Source of the DNA: JAGXFP01 sp039714535
GTDB lineage: Bacteria; Desulfobacterota; Desulfobulbia; Desulfobulbales; JAGXFP01
Reading direction: 5' to 3'
Length of the DNA: 11,936 bases
Assembly (NCBI GenBank): GCA_039714535.1
Contig: JBDLJC010000071.1
Span: forward strand, 1-11,936
Below the pieces are notes generated by a model. That model was not told where the DNA came from, searched no databases, and saw nothing but the letters and a program-made list of their open reading frames with translations. This document shows positions 1-6,832 of the stretch, piece by piece. Position 1 is the first letter of the stretch; each line of letters begins with the position of its first letter. Both the position numbers and the translations under genes were made by a program.

Positions 1-155
1 CTTCAACCTTTCGGCTTACGGCCTGTCTGCTCGCTATCCTACGCTTAAAACTTTACGTTACCATAAAGCCTCCAAGGACTCGCTACCCGGTGGTTGGCCA
101 ACCTTCCAGGACGGGATTCACACCCGCTGAACTACACGACCTTGCCCGGCCGCAC
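1..155 (-). mobile_element. 5' end of a group II intron (partial, runs off the window)
   Basis: Read on the minus strand, the sequence starts at 155 with GTGCGGCCGGGCAAGG, which fits the GUGYG-type 5' end of bacterial group II introns. It continues through a compact, stem-rich region of the kind seen in domain I, including paired GGTTGGCCAACC (positions 94-105). No protein frame explains the stretch. The reverse transcriptase of this copy would lie beyond position 1. The family resemblance is from memory, not from an alignment. If this is right, position 156 is the last base of the 5' exon. It is not the same copy as the reverse transcriptase fragment at the right end, which would have to lie on the other side of this boundary. 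Confidence 0.5.
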
Positions 156-205
156 TCAAGATATTTCCAAAGAAGTTTGACCAAGTTCGTTAAAAATGTC
201 CTTTC

Positions 206-237
206 AACATCATAAATTAACCAGGATTTATGATGTT
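206..237. repeat. Perfect 11-bp inverted repeat
   Basis: AACATCATAAA (206-216) and TTTATGATGTT (227-237) are exact reverse complements separated by a 10-nt loop. No T-run follows on either strand, so it is not a textbook intrinsic terminator. It lies 50 bp upstream of the inferred intron 5' end on the minus strand. It could be an operator, a terminator variant or part of the integration scar. Confidence 0.6.
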
Positions 238-300
238 ACTGATTATCTTTAGTTTTGGCTACCCCAAGATAAACAGGATATCAGCGCTTATAAAAACTAA

Positions 301-368
301 TGGCATCCCCAACGAGATTCGAACGAGTGTTCCTCCATGAAAGAGCGTCATAGACCAGACATCGGAGC
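301..368 (-). pseudogene. Decayed tRNA-Glu(UUC)-like sequence
   Basis: On the minus strand the stretch ends in TGGGGATGCCA, preceded by TTCGAAT, the standard T-loop. Further 5' are GGTCTATGACG and CTTTCAT, which resemble the D-arm and the UUC anticodon loop of bacterial tRNA-Glu as I know it. The element is only about 68 nt. The anticodon stem appears shortened, the T-stem pairs at 3 of 5 positions and the acceptor stem is mismatched at several, so it is unlikely to be charged. The encoded CCA end is intact. A tRNA relic next to intron and accessory DNA suggests a past integration site. A highly divergent functional tRNA is the less likely alternative. Confidence 0.5.
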
Positions 369-410
369 CGCTCTTTTCATCCACTGCATTAATAAGCGAG
401 TAAGATTTAG

Positions 411-1283
411 CTAAAATTTCCTGCCGGTTCCGGTGGCGGCCACCCCTTTAACAAACCATTTCTGACATAGCAGGAAGAATAACAGGATCGGCGCCACCAT
501 CATTACCCCGAAGGCCATTATATCGCCCCAGAGCTTGACCTGGTTCTCAAAGGCGGCCATGGCCACCGGCAAGGGCCGATAGGTTTCACCGGTTGTCACC
601 AACAGCGGCCACAGATAGCTTCCCCACCTCATCAAAAAGGTAAGAATGGCCACCGAGGCGAAGACCGGTTTGGCATTGGGAATGATAATCAGGAAAAAGG
701 TGCGAAACGGCCCGGCCCCGTCAATCCGGGCGGCCTCTTCAAGCTCCTTGGGCATGCCGACAAAGAAATTGTAGAAGAGGTAGATCGAAAATGCGTCGCT
801 GATAAATGGCAGAATCTGGACCTGATAACTGTCACGCCAGCCGATCATGATCATCTGGTAGAAAAGCGGTACGGCAATCGCTTCAAAGGGAATGACCAAC
901 AGGGCCAGCACCAGAGTAAGCACCACTTCCCGGCCGCGCCACTGCAGCCGGGCCAAGGCATATCCCGCCATGGAATTTATCAATATCCCGCCAGTGACTA
1001 TAGAGCAGGTTATAAAAACCGAATTGGACATGATCCGGTCAAAATTGACCCGTTGCCAGACATCCAGATAATTCTGCCATGACCCGCCGGTCGGGAAGAA
1101 AGCCAGGATGGAACTGCCCTCACTCAAGACCCGATGGTCCGGCTTAAAACTACTGGCCATCATGAAAATAACCGGGGCGAGATAGAACAGGGCCAGAAGG
1201 GCTAATACGACATAACTGACCGCAAGGGAGGAATATTTCCAGTAAAGGCCTTGTCTTGGCATTGAAAACCGCATTTTGACCAA
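411..1283 (-). CDS. CUT1-family sugar ABC transporter permease (MalG/UgpE type)
   Basis: This is one of the two inner-membrane channel subunits of a carbohydrate importer. Hydrophobic segments start around residues 18-43, and further segments follow to residue 276. The cytoplasmic EAA loop, which docks onto the ATPase, is clear near residues 182-191 (EEAARIDGAG), followed by the usual IIIPNAKP. At 290 residues the length is normal for the family. The first possible start is a TTG at 1283, one base after the stop of the upstream permease. An ATG three codons later (1272-1274) is an alternative, and neither has a strong ribosome-binding site, so translation is probably coupled. It is the last gene of the four-gene importer operon. 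Substrate unknown. Confidence 0.93.
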   Translation of the reverse strand: MVKMRFSMPRQGLYWKYSSLAVSYVVLALLALFYLAPVIFMMASSFKPDHRVLSEGSSILAFFPTGGSWQNYLDVWQRVNFDRIMSNSVFITCSIVTGGILINSMAGYALARLQWRGREVVLTLVLALLVIPFEAIAVPLFYQMIMIGWRDSYQVQILPFISDAFSIYLFYNFFVGMPKELEEAARIDGAGPFRTFFLIIIPNAKPVFASVAILTFLMRWGSYLWPLLVTTGETYRPLPVAMAAFENQVKLWGDIMAFGVMMVAPILLFFLLCQKWFVKGVAATGTGRKF

Positions 1284-1284
1284 C

Positions 1285-2208
1285 CTACTCGATCTCTCTT
1301 TTTTCCTTGGCCAACCACCGTTGCAAGATGGTGATAGTTAAGACGATCATGAAGAAAATTACACTCATCGCCGCCCCTCTGGCCACGTCCTGCCTCTTGA
1401 AGATTGCCCGGACCGTTTCAAACATCACCGTCGTCGTGGCCCGGTTAGGCCCGCCCTGGGTAAGAATCCAGACCTGGTCGAAAAGGCGAAAAGCCAGAAT
1501 AGTGGTGACCAGGGCGACAAAGATAATGGTATTTCGCATCTGGGGCAGAGTTATATGGACAAAACGCTGCCAGCGGCCGGCGCCATCCATTGCTGCCGCC
1601 TCGTAAAGTGAGACCGGAATCGCTTGCAGGCCGGCAAGCATTACTATCATCTGAAAGCCGACACCCTGCCAGATGGAAAGAGTCATGATGGCGGCCAGAG
1701 AGGTATGCGGGTTGTGAAGAAAATCAAGGGGCTGCCAGTGGCCGTTTGACAAAAAGATCAGAAAACCGTTGAGCAGCCCATTGGGTCCCGGCGCGAAGAT
1801 CAGTTCAAACACTATGGCGATCAGGGCCATCGGGAAAATTACCGGCATGAAAAAAATGGTCCGGAAGATAATCATGCCCCGGAGAGGCCGGTTAAGCAGT
1901 AAGGCCAGGGCCAGCGCGGCCATGGTCTGGAGCGGGACTACCACAGCGGCAAAGATCGTGTTGTTGAGTAAGGCTTGCCGAAACCCCCGGTCCGCGAAAA
2001 TCCGCTGGAACTGCTCAATTCCGCAGAATTCCACCGGCAGGGGGGAATCCAATTTCAAGGTCGTTAAAGAAAAGATGACCGCCAGGCAAAAAGGCAGACC
2101 AATGAAAATGACCAGGCCGAAAATGGCAGGGGTGGCCATTAACCAGGCGGTCAACTCCTCCATCCTTTTTTCATTGCCCCCGCAGAACTTTGCTCTGGAA
2201 AATTTCAC
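1285..2208 (-). CDS. CUT1-family sugar ABC transporter permease (MalF/UgpA type)
   Basis: This is the second membrane subunit of the importer. A first membrane segment follows a polar N-terminus (about residues 20-48). The EAA loop sits near residues 202-211 (YEAAAMDGAG), followed by ITLP and the family's LTQGGP motif at about 248-253. Its length of 307 residues is typical. The chosen start is a GTG at 2206-2208, whose last two bases are shared with the stop of the binding-protein gene (GTGA overlap). An internal ATG at 2161-2163 (residue 16) is an alternative, but the overlap and the purine-rich GCAGGG just upstream of the GTG favour the longer form. It pairs with the neighbouring MalG-type permease. 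Confidence 0.93.
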   Translation of the reverse strand: MKFSRAKFCGGNEKRMEELTAWLMATPAIFGLVIFIGLPFCLAVIFSLTTLKLDSPLPVEFCGIEQFQRIFADRGFRQALLNNTIFAAVVVPLQTMAALALALLLNRPLRGMIIFRTIFFMPVIFPMALIAIVFELIFAPGPNGLLNGFLIFLSNGHWQPLDFLHNPHTSLAAIMTLSIWQGVGFQMIVMLAGLQAIPVSLYEAAAMDGAGRWQRFVHITLPQMRNTIIFVALVTTILAFRLFDQVWILTQGGPNRATTTVMFETVRAIFKRQDVARGAAMSVIFFMIVLTITILQRWLAKEKREIE

Positions 2209-3515
2209 TGGCCCTGCCTGTCTTTAGCGGCCCTGCCTATGTCCGGATAGCCATGATTATCCCTGATATCCTGGTCGATTATCTTGACGGCCCGGTCGAG
2301 GGTCTCGGTAATATCCGCCCCATACCTGATATCCTGGAAGGCCTGCTGGAAGACCGAGGTGATGATTGGATAGGCTGGAGTACGGGGCCGGGGAACCGCA
2401 TTCTCCTCGAGTTGCCGGGCGAAGAGGTTTAAGGGGGCTCCCGGTTTATATAGGGGGGAAAGACTGATAGCGGTGCGGGTTGCCGGTACGGCGCCATTGG
2501 CATTGACCATGGCGATAACCTCCGCCGGTTCGAGGAGGAATTCCAGGAATTCCATGGCCAGTTCAGGATTCCGGCACTTACTGGTGATCGCCCAGGACCA
2601 GGACCCCATCCCCGTTTTCGCCCCCTCGCCGAAATCGGGCAAAGGCAGGACCAGCAGGTCATCACCCAGGGCTTTTTTGTATCGTGGGTACTCCCAGTGC
2701 CCGCACCAGGAGAGAGCAACACGATTGGTGGTGAAGCTCGCGGCGTCGGTATTGGCGTCTATATATTTTTTTTTGAACCAGCTTTGAAAATGGCCCAAAA
2801 CAGCTTTTGCTTCCGGGCCATTCAGAATACCATCCGAGCTTTGATAATCGTTGCGATTTATCAGATCGCCGCCGCCGGACTGAACGGCCGGCGAAAAGGC
2901 ATAGGTGTACCATTCACCGCGGTAATCCATCCGCAAATCCAGAACCATGCCGTCTTCATCAACCCGGCTTAACTCCGACAACATCTTATTAAATTCAGCT
3001 ATGGACCAGGCCTCATCCGGTGATGATGGTATTCTGGCGCCGACGGCCCGCAGCTTCTTTCCGTTGCCGAACAACCCCAGGCCCGAATCAAAGGTGCCGA
3101 TGGAATACAACCGGCCCCGATATGTGCCTTGGGCCAGGATGGAGGGCAGGAGTTCCGCCATAATTCGGGGTGAAACTAGATTATCCAATGGCAGCAGGTG
3201 GCCTTTCCAGGCATAGTTGTAAAGATAGGGGCCATCCAGGTCGAGAAGGTCCGGCATCTTGTTGTCGGTGGCCGCGGCCTGCACTTGGGTATTGTAGTCG
3301 CCCTCGGGAATAAGGGTAAGTTTGATATATATCCGGTCCTGACGACGGTTAAAACGTTCGACCTGATCTTCAATAACCGCTTTTTCAGCAGGCTGACCGG
3401 TGTGAAACCAGACGTCGATGGTAGTCCTGGTTGACTCAAGCGGTTTTTCGCCCTCGCAGCCAGCTAACAGCCAGCACAAAACAACTCCAACCGTAAAAAA
3501 CATCCAGCTCTTCAT
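2205..3515 (-). CDS. Sugar ABC transporter solute-binding lipoprotein
   Basis: This is the extracytoplasmic receptor of the importer. Residues 1-20 form a lipoprotein signal (MKSW, hydrophobic core, lipobox LLAGC with Cys20 as the lipidation site). The mature part resembles family-1 (CUT1) binding proteins: an early DVWFHTGQ strand, a PDLLDLDGPYLYNYAW hinge region, and WCGHWEYPRY and GMGSWSWAI near the middle. Length, 436 residues, is typical. The ATG at 3513-3515 shares one base with the stop of the ATPase gene (TGATG), with GAGG about nine bases upstream. The ligand cannot be read from the sequence, and no glycosidase or sugar kinase lies nearby to suggest it. Confidence 0.93.
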   Translation of the reverse strand: MKSWMFFTVGVVLCWLLAGCEGEKPLESTRTTIDVWFHTGQPAEKAVIEDQVERFNRRQDRIYIKLTLIPEGDYNTQVQAAATDNKMPDLLDLDGPYLYNYAWKGHLLPLDNLVSPRIMAELLPSILAQGTYRGRLYSIGTFDSGLGLFGNGKKLRAVGARIPSSPDEAWSIAEFNKMLSELSRVDEDGMVLDLRMDYRGEWYTYAFSPAVQSGGGDLINRNDYQSSDGILNGPEAKAVLGHFQSWFKKKYIDANTDAASFTTNRVALSWCGHWEYPRYKKALGDDLLVLPLPDFGEGAKTGMGSWSWAITSKCRNPELAMEFLEFLLEPAEVIAMVNANGAVPATRTAISLSPLYKPGAPLNLFARQLEENAVPRPRTPAYPIITSVFQQAFQDIRYGADITETLDRAVKIIDQDIRDNHGYPDIGRAAKDRQGQ

Positions 3516-4621
3516 CAGAGGGCCTCGCCGGTCTGCGAATCAAACATTTTAATAACGTCGAACCTGATAAACAACTCAAGTTCCTGGCCGGGTCTTACCG
3601 GGTAATCAGGAGCAAGACGAATCGTCAGGGGTAGACCGGCCAGCTGACAGGTTGCCAGAATTTCACTGCCCAACGGCTCAGTATATTCAACCCCAACCAC
3701 TATCTTCTGCAGACTACTGCTTCCCGGATCATGATTTTTGCCGGCAATAAAATCTTCGGGCCGGAGACCAATAATTATCTGCCTGTTGCGCTCTGCATAG
3801 CTCGCCAGGCCAGGAAAATCATCTGTTATTAGAGTCAGGCGAAAATCATTTCTGGATAGCTGGATACCCTCCTGACTCCCGACAATTTCACAGGTAATGA
3901 AGTTCATCGGCGGACTGCCGATAAAGCCGGCCACAAAAAGATTGGCCGGTTTATTGTAAATTTCAAGGGGTCGACCGATTTGCATGATCATCCCGTCCCT
4001 GATCACCACCAGCCGGTCGCCCATGCTCATAGCCTCCGTCTGATCATGGGTGACGTAGATCATCGTCGCCGCCAAACTTTTATGGAGCCGGATCAGTTCC
4101 GCCCGCATATCCAACCGTAAACCGGCATCGAGATTGCTCAACGGCTCATCAAAGAGGAAGAGCTGCGGCTCCCTGACAATGGCCCGGCCAAGGGCGACCC
4201 GCTGCTGCTGCCCACCGGATAGGGCCCGGGACGGGCTGTCAAGCAGGTCGATAAGGCCAAGAGTCGCAGCGGTGCTGTGAACGCGCTCAGTAATTTCTTG
4301 CCGGTTTATCTTGCGCATCTTGAGGCTAAAGGCCATGTTGTCAAAAACTGTCATATGGGGGTAGAGACTGTAGTTCTGAAAAACCATGGCGATGTCCCGG
4401 TCCTTGGGGGGCACATCATTGACCAGCTCGCCGTTTATATAAATTCCCCCACCGGACAACGGCTCCAGGCCGGCAATCATCCGCAGGATCGTCGATTTCC
4501 CGCAGCCGGAAGGCCCCACCAGGACTACGAATTCCCCATCGGCAACGTTCAGGTTAAAATCGGTAATAACTGTATTTGTACCGAAGTTTTTGGTGACGGT
4601 GTCCAGGATCAGTTCTGCCAT
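3515..4621 (-). CDS. Sugar ABC transporter ATPase (MalK/UgpC/MsmX type)
   Basis: This ATP-hydrolysing subunit powers the importer. All catalytic motifs are present: Walker A GPSGCGKST (36-44), Q-loop VFQNYSLYPH (80-89, Gln82), signature LSGGQQQR (134-141), Walker B LFLFDEP (154-160, Glu159), D-loop SNLD (162-165) and switch His192 in THDQ. After about residue 240 comes the C-terminal OB-fold-like domain of MalK-type subunits, with GLRPEDF. Length, 368 residues, is normal. It is the first recognised gene of the four-gene operon. The ATG at 4619-4621 has no good ribosome-binding site and lies one base after the stop of a possible 59-residue ORF, so coupled translation is possible. Confidence 0.95.
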   Translation of the reverse strand: MAELILDTVTKNFGTNTVITDFNLNVADGEFVVLVGPSGCGKSTILRMIAGLEPLSGGGIYINGELVNDVPPKDRDIAMVFQNYSLYPHMTVFDNMAFSLKMRKINRQEITERVHSTAATLGLIDLLDSPSRALSGGQQQRVALGRAIVREPQLFLFDEPLSNLDAGLRLDMRAELIRLHKSLAATMIYVTHDQTEAMSMGDRLVVIRDGMIMQIGRPLEIYNKPANLFVAGFIGSPPMNFITCEIVGSQEGIQLSRNDFRLTLITDDFPGLASYAERNRQIIIGLRPEDFIAGKNHDPGSSSLQKIVVGVEYTEPLGSEILATCQLAGLPLTIRLAPDYPVRPGQELELFIRFDVIKMFDSQTGEAL

Positions 4622-4622
4622 T

Positions 4623-4802
4623 TTAATAATCTACCGTGATTACCTGATTCTTGTTCAGCCTGTCGATTATGGTCTGGTTAATATTATCCCTGCTAATCTT
4701 GATGAACGCGTAACAATTACTGGGATGGCTAAGTAAGAATTTCGATATACAAGAAGTAGTGGTATCGCCCAAGCGCAGGCATACATACGGTATGTCGAGC
4801 AT
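4623..4802 (-). CDS. Possible 59-residue ORF leading into the ABC operon
   Basis: An open frame runs from ATG (4800-4802) to TAA (4623-4625), one base before the ATPase start. Its C-terminal end reads KISRDNINQTIIDRLNKN, a plausible amphipathic stretch. I recognise no family. The ribosome-binding site is weak. In favour: the ATPase gene has no good ribosome-binding site of its own, and a candidate promoter lies just upstream (4859-4888). Against: a different frame (4729-4935, GTG start) overlaps half of it, and there is no homology I can name. It may be a pseudogene fragment or a leader ORF. Confidence 0.2.
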   Translation of the reverse strand: MLDIPYVCLRLGDTTTSCISKFLLSHPSNCYAFIKISRDNINQTIIDRLNKNQVITVDY

Positions 4803-4858
4803 TGGGTGTACCCGCTACGACGCGGTAGATCGGAATTATTACGACGCCATCAATCTTG

Positions 4859-4888
4859 ATTGTATGTGAACCGACAACGAATAGGCAA
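4859..4888 (-). promoter_or_regulatory. Candidate sigma-70 promoter for the sugar ABC operon
   Basis: On the minus strand TTGCCT (4888-4883) and TACAAT (4864-4859) are separated by 18 bp, matching the -35 and -10 consensus at 4 of 6 and 5 of 6 positions. Transcription from here would give a leader of about 230 nt before the ATPase gene and would include the 59-residue ORF. Identified by eye only. Confidence 0.3.
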
Positions 4889-4924
4889 GCAGGCAATGAA
4901 TCACACACCACTGTGCTCCTTGAT

Positions 4925-4954
4925 TTGACTTTCACGCTGCCATTCCTCTAAACT
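4925..4954 (+). promoter_or_regulatory. Candidate sigma-70 promoter for the nitroreductase cluster
   Basis: TTGACT (4925-4930) and TAAACT (4949-4954) are spaced by 18 bp, matching consensus at 5 of 6 and 4 of 6 positions. The start site would be about 50 bp upstream of the first ATG at 5011. Confidence 0.4.
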
Positions 4955-5010
4955 GAATTATCCCCGTTTACTAAGCTCAGCCCAGCGCCTAATTTGCCGG
5001 AGGCTTAAGT

Positions 5011-5712
5011 ATGTGCCTGATATTGCCACGGGTTATCATCATTATTTCCTTGTGGCTCCTATATTTTGGGAGCTCCCACGCCCATTCTTTACAGATAATG
5101 GAGAAGGAGCCTGAAATGATCAAGCTTCCCCAAGCCCGCCATGCAGTTCATCTCTCAGCCGAGTCCATTATTGGCTTGCGCAGGTCCATCCGCGAGTACT
5201 CAAAAGAATCAATCCAGTTGCAGGACTTGGCCCAACTGCTCTGGGCCGCGCAGGGAATAACCAGCCCGAACGGCTTGCGGGCGACACCATCGGCCGGAGC
5301 CCTCTATCCGCTTGAAATCTATCTCTCCGTCGGTTTGAGTTCCGGGCTTGCGCCTGGGGTCTACCATTACCAACCCCGGCAACACGCTCTGGTTCCGGTC
5401 AGGGACACTGACCAGAGAGCAGCGCTCGCCTCAGCGGCTTTAGGGCAACGGTGCGTCGCCGCTGCCCCGGTTTGTCTGGTCATTGGTGCGGTCTACAATC
5501 GGACCGCCATTAAATATGGTAATCGGGCCCGGCGCTACGTTCACTTGGAGGCAGGACACGCCGCCGAGAACATTTTGCTGCAGGCAACGGCGCTGCAACT
5601 CGGCACAGTGGTGGTCGGCGCCTTTGATGATCAAACGGTTCAGCAGGTGCTGGCCATGCCATCCGACCACGAACCACTTGCCTTAATTCCGGTCGGTCAT
5701 CCATTGTCTTAA
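5011..5712 (+). CDS. SagB/ThcOx-type nitroreductase-family flavoprotein, probably exported
   Basis: This is a predicted FMN-dependent oxidoreductase of the SagB-type branch of the nitroreductase fold; the substrate is unknown. Visible family motifs are the FMN-contacting RRSIREY (57-63), ATPSAGALYP (91-100) and the helix EAGHAAENILLQATALQLGT (180-199) followed by VGAFDD. The first ATG (5011) has GGAGG seven bases upstream and adds a hydrophobic segment (residues 8-24) that looks like a signal peptide or anchor. A second ATG (5116) has AAGGAG six bases upstream and would give a 198-residue cytosolic protein starting MIKLP. The family name is secure but the cellular location is not. No cyclodehydratase or precursor peptide lies nearby, so a role in thiazole or oxazole peptide modification is not supported. 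Confidence 0.85.
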   Translation: MCLILPRVIIIISLWLLYFGSSHAHSLQIMEKEPEMIKLPQARHAVHLSAESIIGLRRSIREYSKESIQLQDLAQLLWAAQGITSPNGLRATPSAGALYPLEIYLSVGLSSGLAPGVYHYQPRQHALVPVRDTDQRAALASAALGQRCVAAAPVCLVIGAVYNRTAIKYGNRARRYVHLEAGHAAENILLQATALQLGTVVVGAFDDQTVQQVLAMPSDHEPLALIPVGHPLS

Positions 5713-5735
5713 GTGCATAAAAAGAGGCGTGATCA

Positions 5736-5786
5736 ATGGCTAAAGACATAAGCCCGGGCAGAGGGGCTGGAAACTCTGGACAATGA
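5736..5786 (+). CDS. Possible 16-codon leader ORF upstream of the M28 peptidase
   Basis: ATG at 5736 is preceded by AAAGAGG with an 8-base gap and opens a 16-residue frame (MAKDISPGRGAGNSGQ). Its stop TGA overlaps the peptidase start as ATGA. The peptidase ATG itself has no good ribosome-binding site, so this small frame may deliver ribosomes to it by coupling. It could also be chance. Confidence 0.3.
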   Translation: MAKDISPGRGAGNSGQ

Positions 5787-6817
5787 ATTTATCTGGCAGT
5801 TTTTCTAAGCCCTGGCCTAGCCCACTTAAAATCTTCCTGGCCGGAATGGCCCTGACCTTATGCATATACTGGATACTGGCAATGAACACATCCCAATCTC
5901 CACATCCTAATGACCGGGCGACCATAGAAGAATCATTACAGGCCCGACTTGAAGAACATGTCCGGATTCTTGCCGCGGAAATAGGCGAAAGGAATATCTG
6001 GCATCCCGAACAACTGGCAATGGCTGCGGGTTACATCAAGAAAACCTGGTCTGAACAAGGCTATGCGGTAAGGGAACAGGAGTACACTGAGCAGGGCATT
6101 GCTGTTCGGAACCTTGAGATAGAACTTACCGGCAGCCAACAGCCGGAAAAGATAATTATAATCGGCGCTCACTACGACTCGGTGCAGGGCAGCCCCGGCG
6201 CCAATGATAACGGTTCCGGGATGGCCGCCCTTTTAGAGCTCTCCCGTCGGTTTAGCTCGGAAACGTCTGGAATAACCGTCCGTTTTGTCGCCTTTGTCAA
6301 TGAGGAGCCCCCCTTCTTCCTGTCCCGCCGGATGGGCAGCAGGGTCTATGCGGCCCGGGCCAGTCAAAGTAATGAACAGATCATCGCCATGCTCTCCCTA
6401 GAGACCATCGGCTACTATTCCGACACTCCTGGCAGCCAGGAATACCCCTTCCCGTTAAGTTTCTTTTATCCGGACACGGCAAATTTCATCGCTTTCGTCA
6501 GCAATCTCCGCTCACGCCATCTGTTGAAAGAGGCCGCCGACGCCTTTAACAAACACTCCTCTTTCCCGGCCCAAAGGGTGGCGGCGCCAGCCTGGATGAC
6601 CGGCATCGGCTGGTCGGACCAATGGTCGTTCTGGCGGGAGGGATATCCGGCCATTATGGTGACCGATACCGCCTTTTTCCGTTACGAGCATTACCACACC
6701 ATCACCGACACCCCTGATAAGCTGGTCTACGGCAAGATGGCAATGGTGGTCGACGGCCTGTACCGGATGATCGGGGAACTGGCCGGGCAAATTCCCGCTA
6801 AAGGCACAGCGCCTTAA
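5783..6817 (+). CDS. Membrane-anchored M28-family zinc aminopeptidase
   Basis: This is a predicted di-zinc exopeptidase acting outside the cytoplasm. Residues 15-34 form a single N-terminal membrane anchor. The catalytic domain shows the expected M28 residues in order: His130 (GAHYDS), Asp142 bridging the metals (GANDNGSG), the general-base pair Glu174/Glu175 (FVNEEPP), Glu207 (SLETIGYY) at the usual Asp/Glu ligand position, and His305 (YHTITDTPDKL). At 344 residues it is a compact M28 enzyme without a PA insertion. The ATG at 5783 lacks a clear ribosome-binding site but overlaps the stop of a 16-codon ORF. The gene lies 70 bp after the nitroreductase and 15 bp before rtcB. The peptide substrate is unknown. 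Confidence 0.92.
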   Translation: MNLSGSFSKPWPSPLKIFLAGMALTLCIYWILAMNTSQSPHPNDRATIEESLQARLEEHVRILAAEIGERNIWHPEQLAMAAGYIKKTWSEQGYAVREQEYTEQGIAVRNLEIELTGSQQPEKIIIIGAHYDSVQGSPGANDNGSGMAALLELSRRFSSETSGITVRFVAFVNEEPPFFLSRRMGSRVYAARASQSNEQIIAMLSLETIGYYSDTPGSQEYPFPLSFFYPDTANFIAFVSNLRSRHLLKEAADAFNKHSSFPAQRVAAPAWMTGIGWSDQWSFWREGYPAIMVTDTAFFRYEHYHTITDTPDKLVYGKMAMVVDGLYRMIGELAGQIPAKGTAP

Positions 6818-6832
6818 CTGGAACAAGGGACC

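Larger units (their letters stand above)
156..410. other. Non-coding stretch between intron end and ABC operon
   Basis: Besides the 11-bp inverted repeat and the tRNA-Glu relic, this stretch contains a second hairpin: AAAGAGCG (340-347) pairs with CGCTCTTT (369-376) around a 21-nt loop. That hairpin partly overlaps the tRNA relic. It lies just downstream of the last permease gene on the minus strand and may serve as its 3' end, although no clear T-tract follows. I see no open frame here. Confidence 0.5.
4626..5010. other. Divergent intergenic region
   Basis: This 385-bp stretch separates the leftward importer operon from the rightward nitroreductase cluster. It contains candidate promoters in both directions. 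It also has a hairpin-prone segment (about 4768-4806) in which CCCAA and TTGGG flank CATAC and GTATG, so it could form a cruciform. Two short overlapping minus-strand frames (4623-4802 and 4729-4935) have uncertain status. I see no convincing protein family here. Confidence 0.5.

Noticed and set aside
1307..2227. Plus-strand ORFs opposite the ABC permease genes
   Set aside because: They are rich in Arg, Lys and Ala without motifs, as expected for the reverse of GC-rich coding sequence.
4729..4935. 68-residue minus-strand ORF with a GTG start and GAGG upstream
   Set aside because: No recognisable family, it overlaps the other candidate frame, and its start lies upstream of the more convincing promoter; kept only as a possibility.
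5011..5712. Nitroreductase as part of a thiazole/oxazole-modified peptide cluster
   Set aside because: No cyclodehydratase, YcaO protein, transporter or precursor peptide is nearby.
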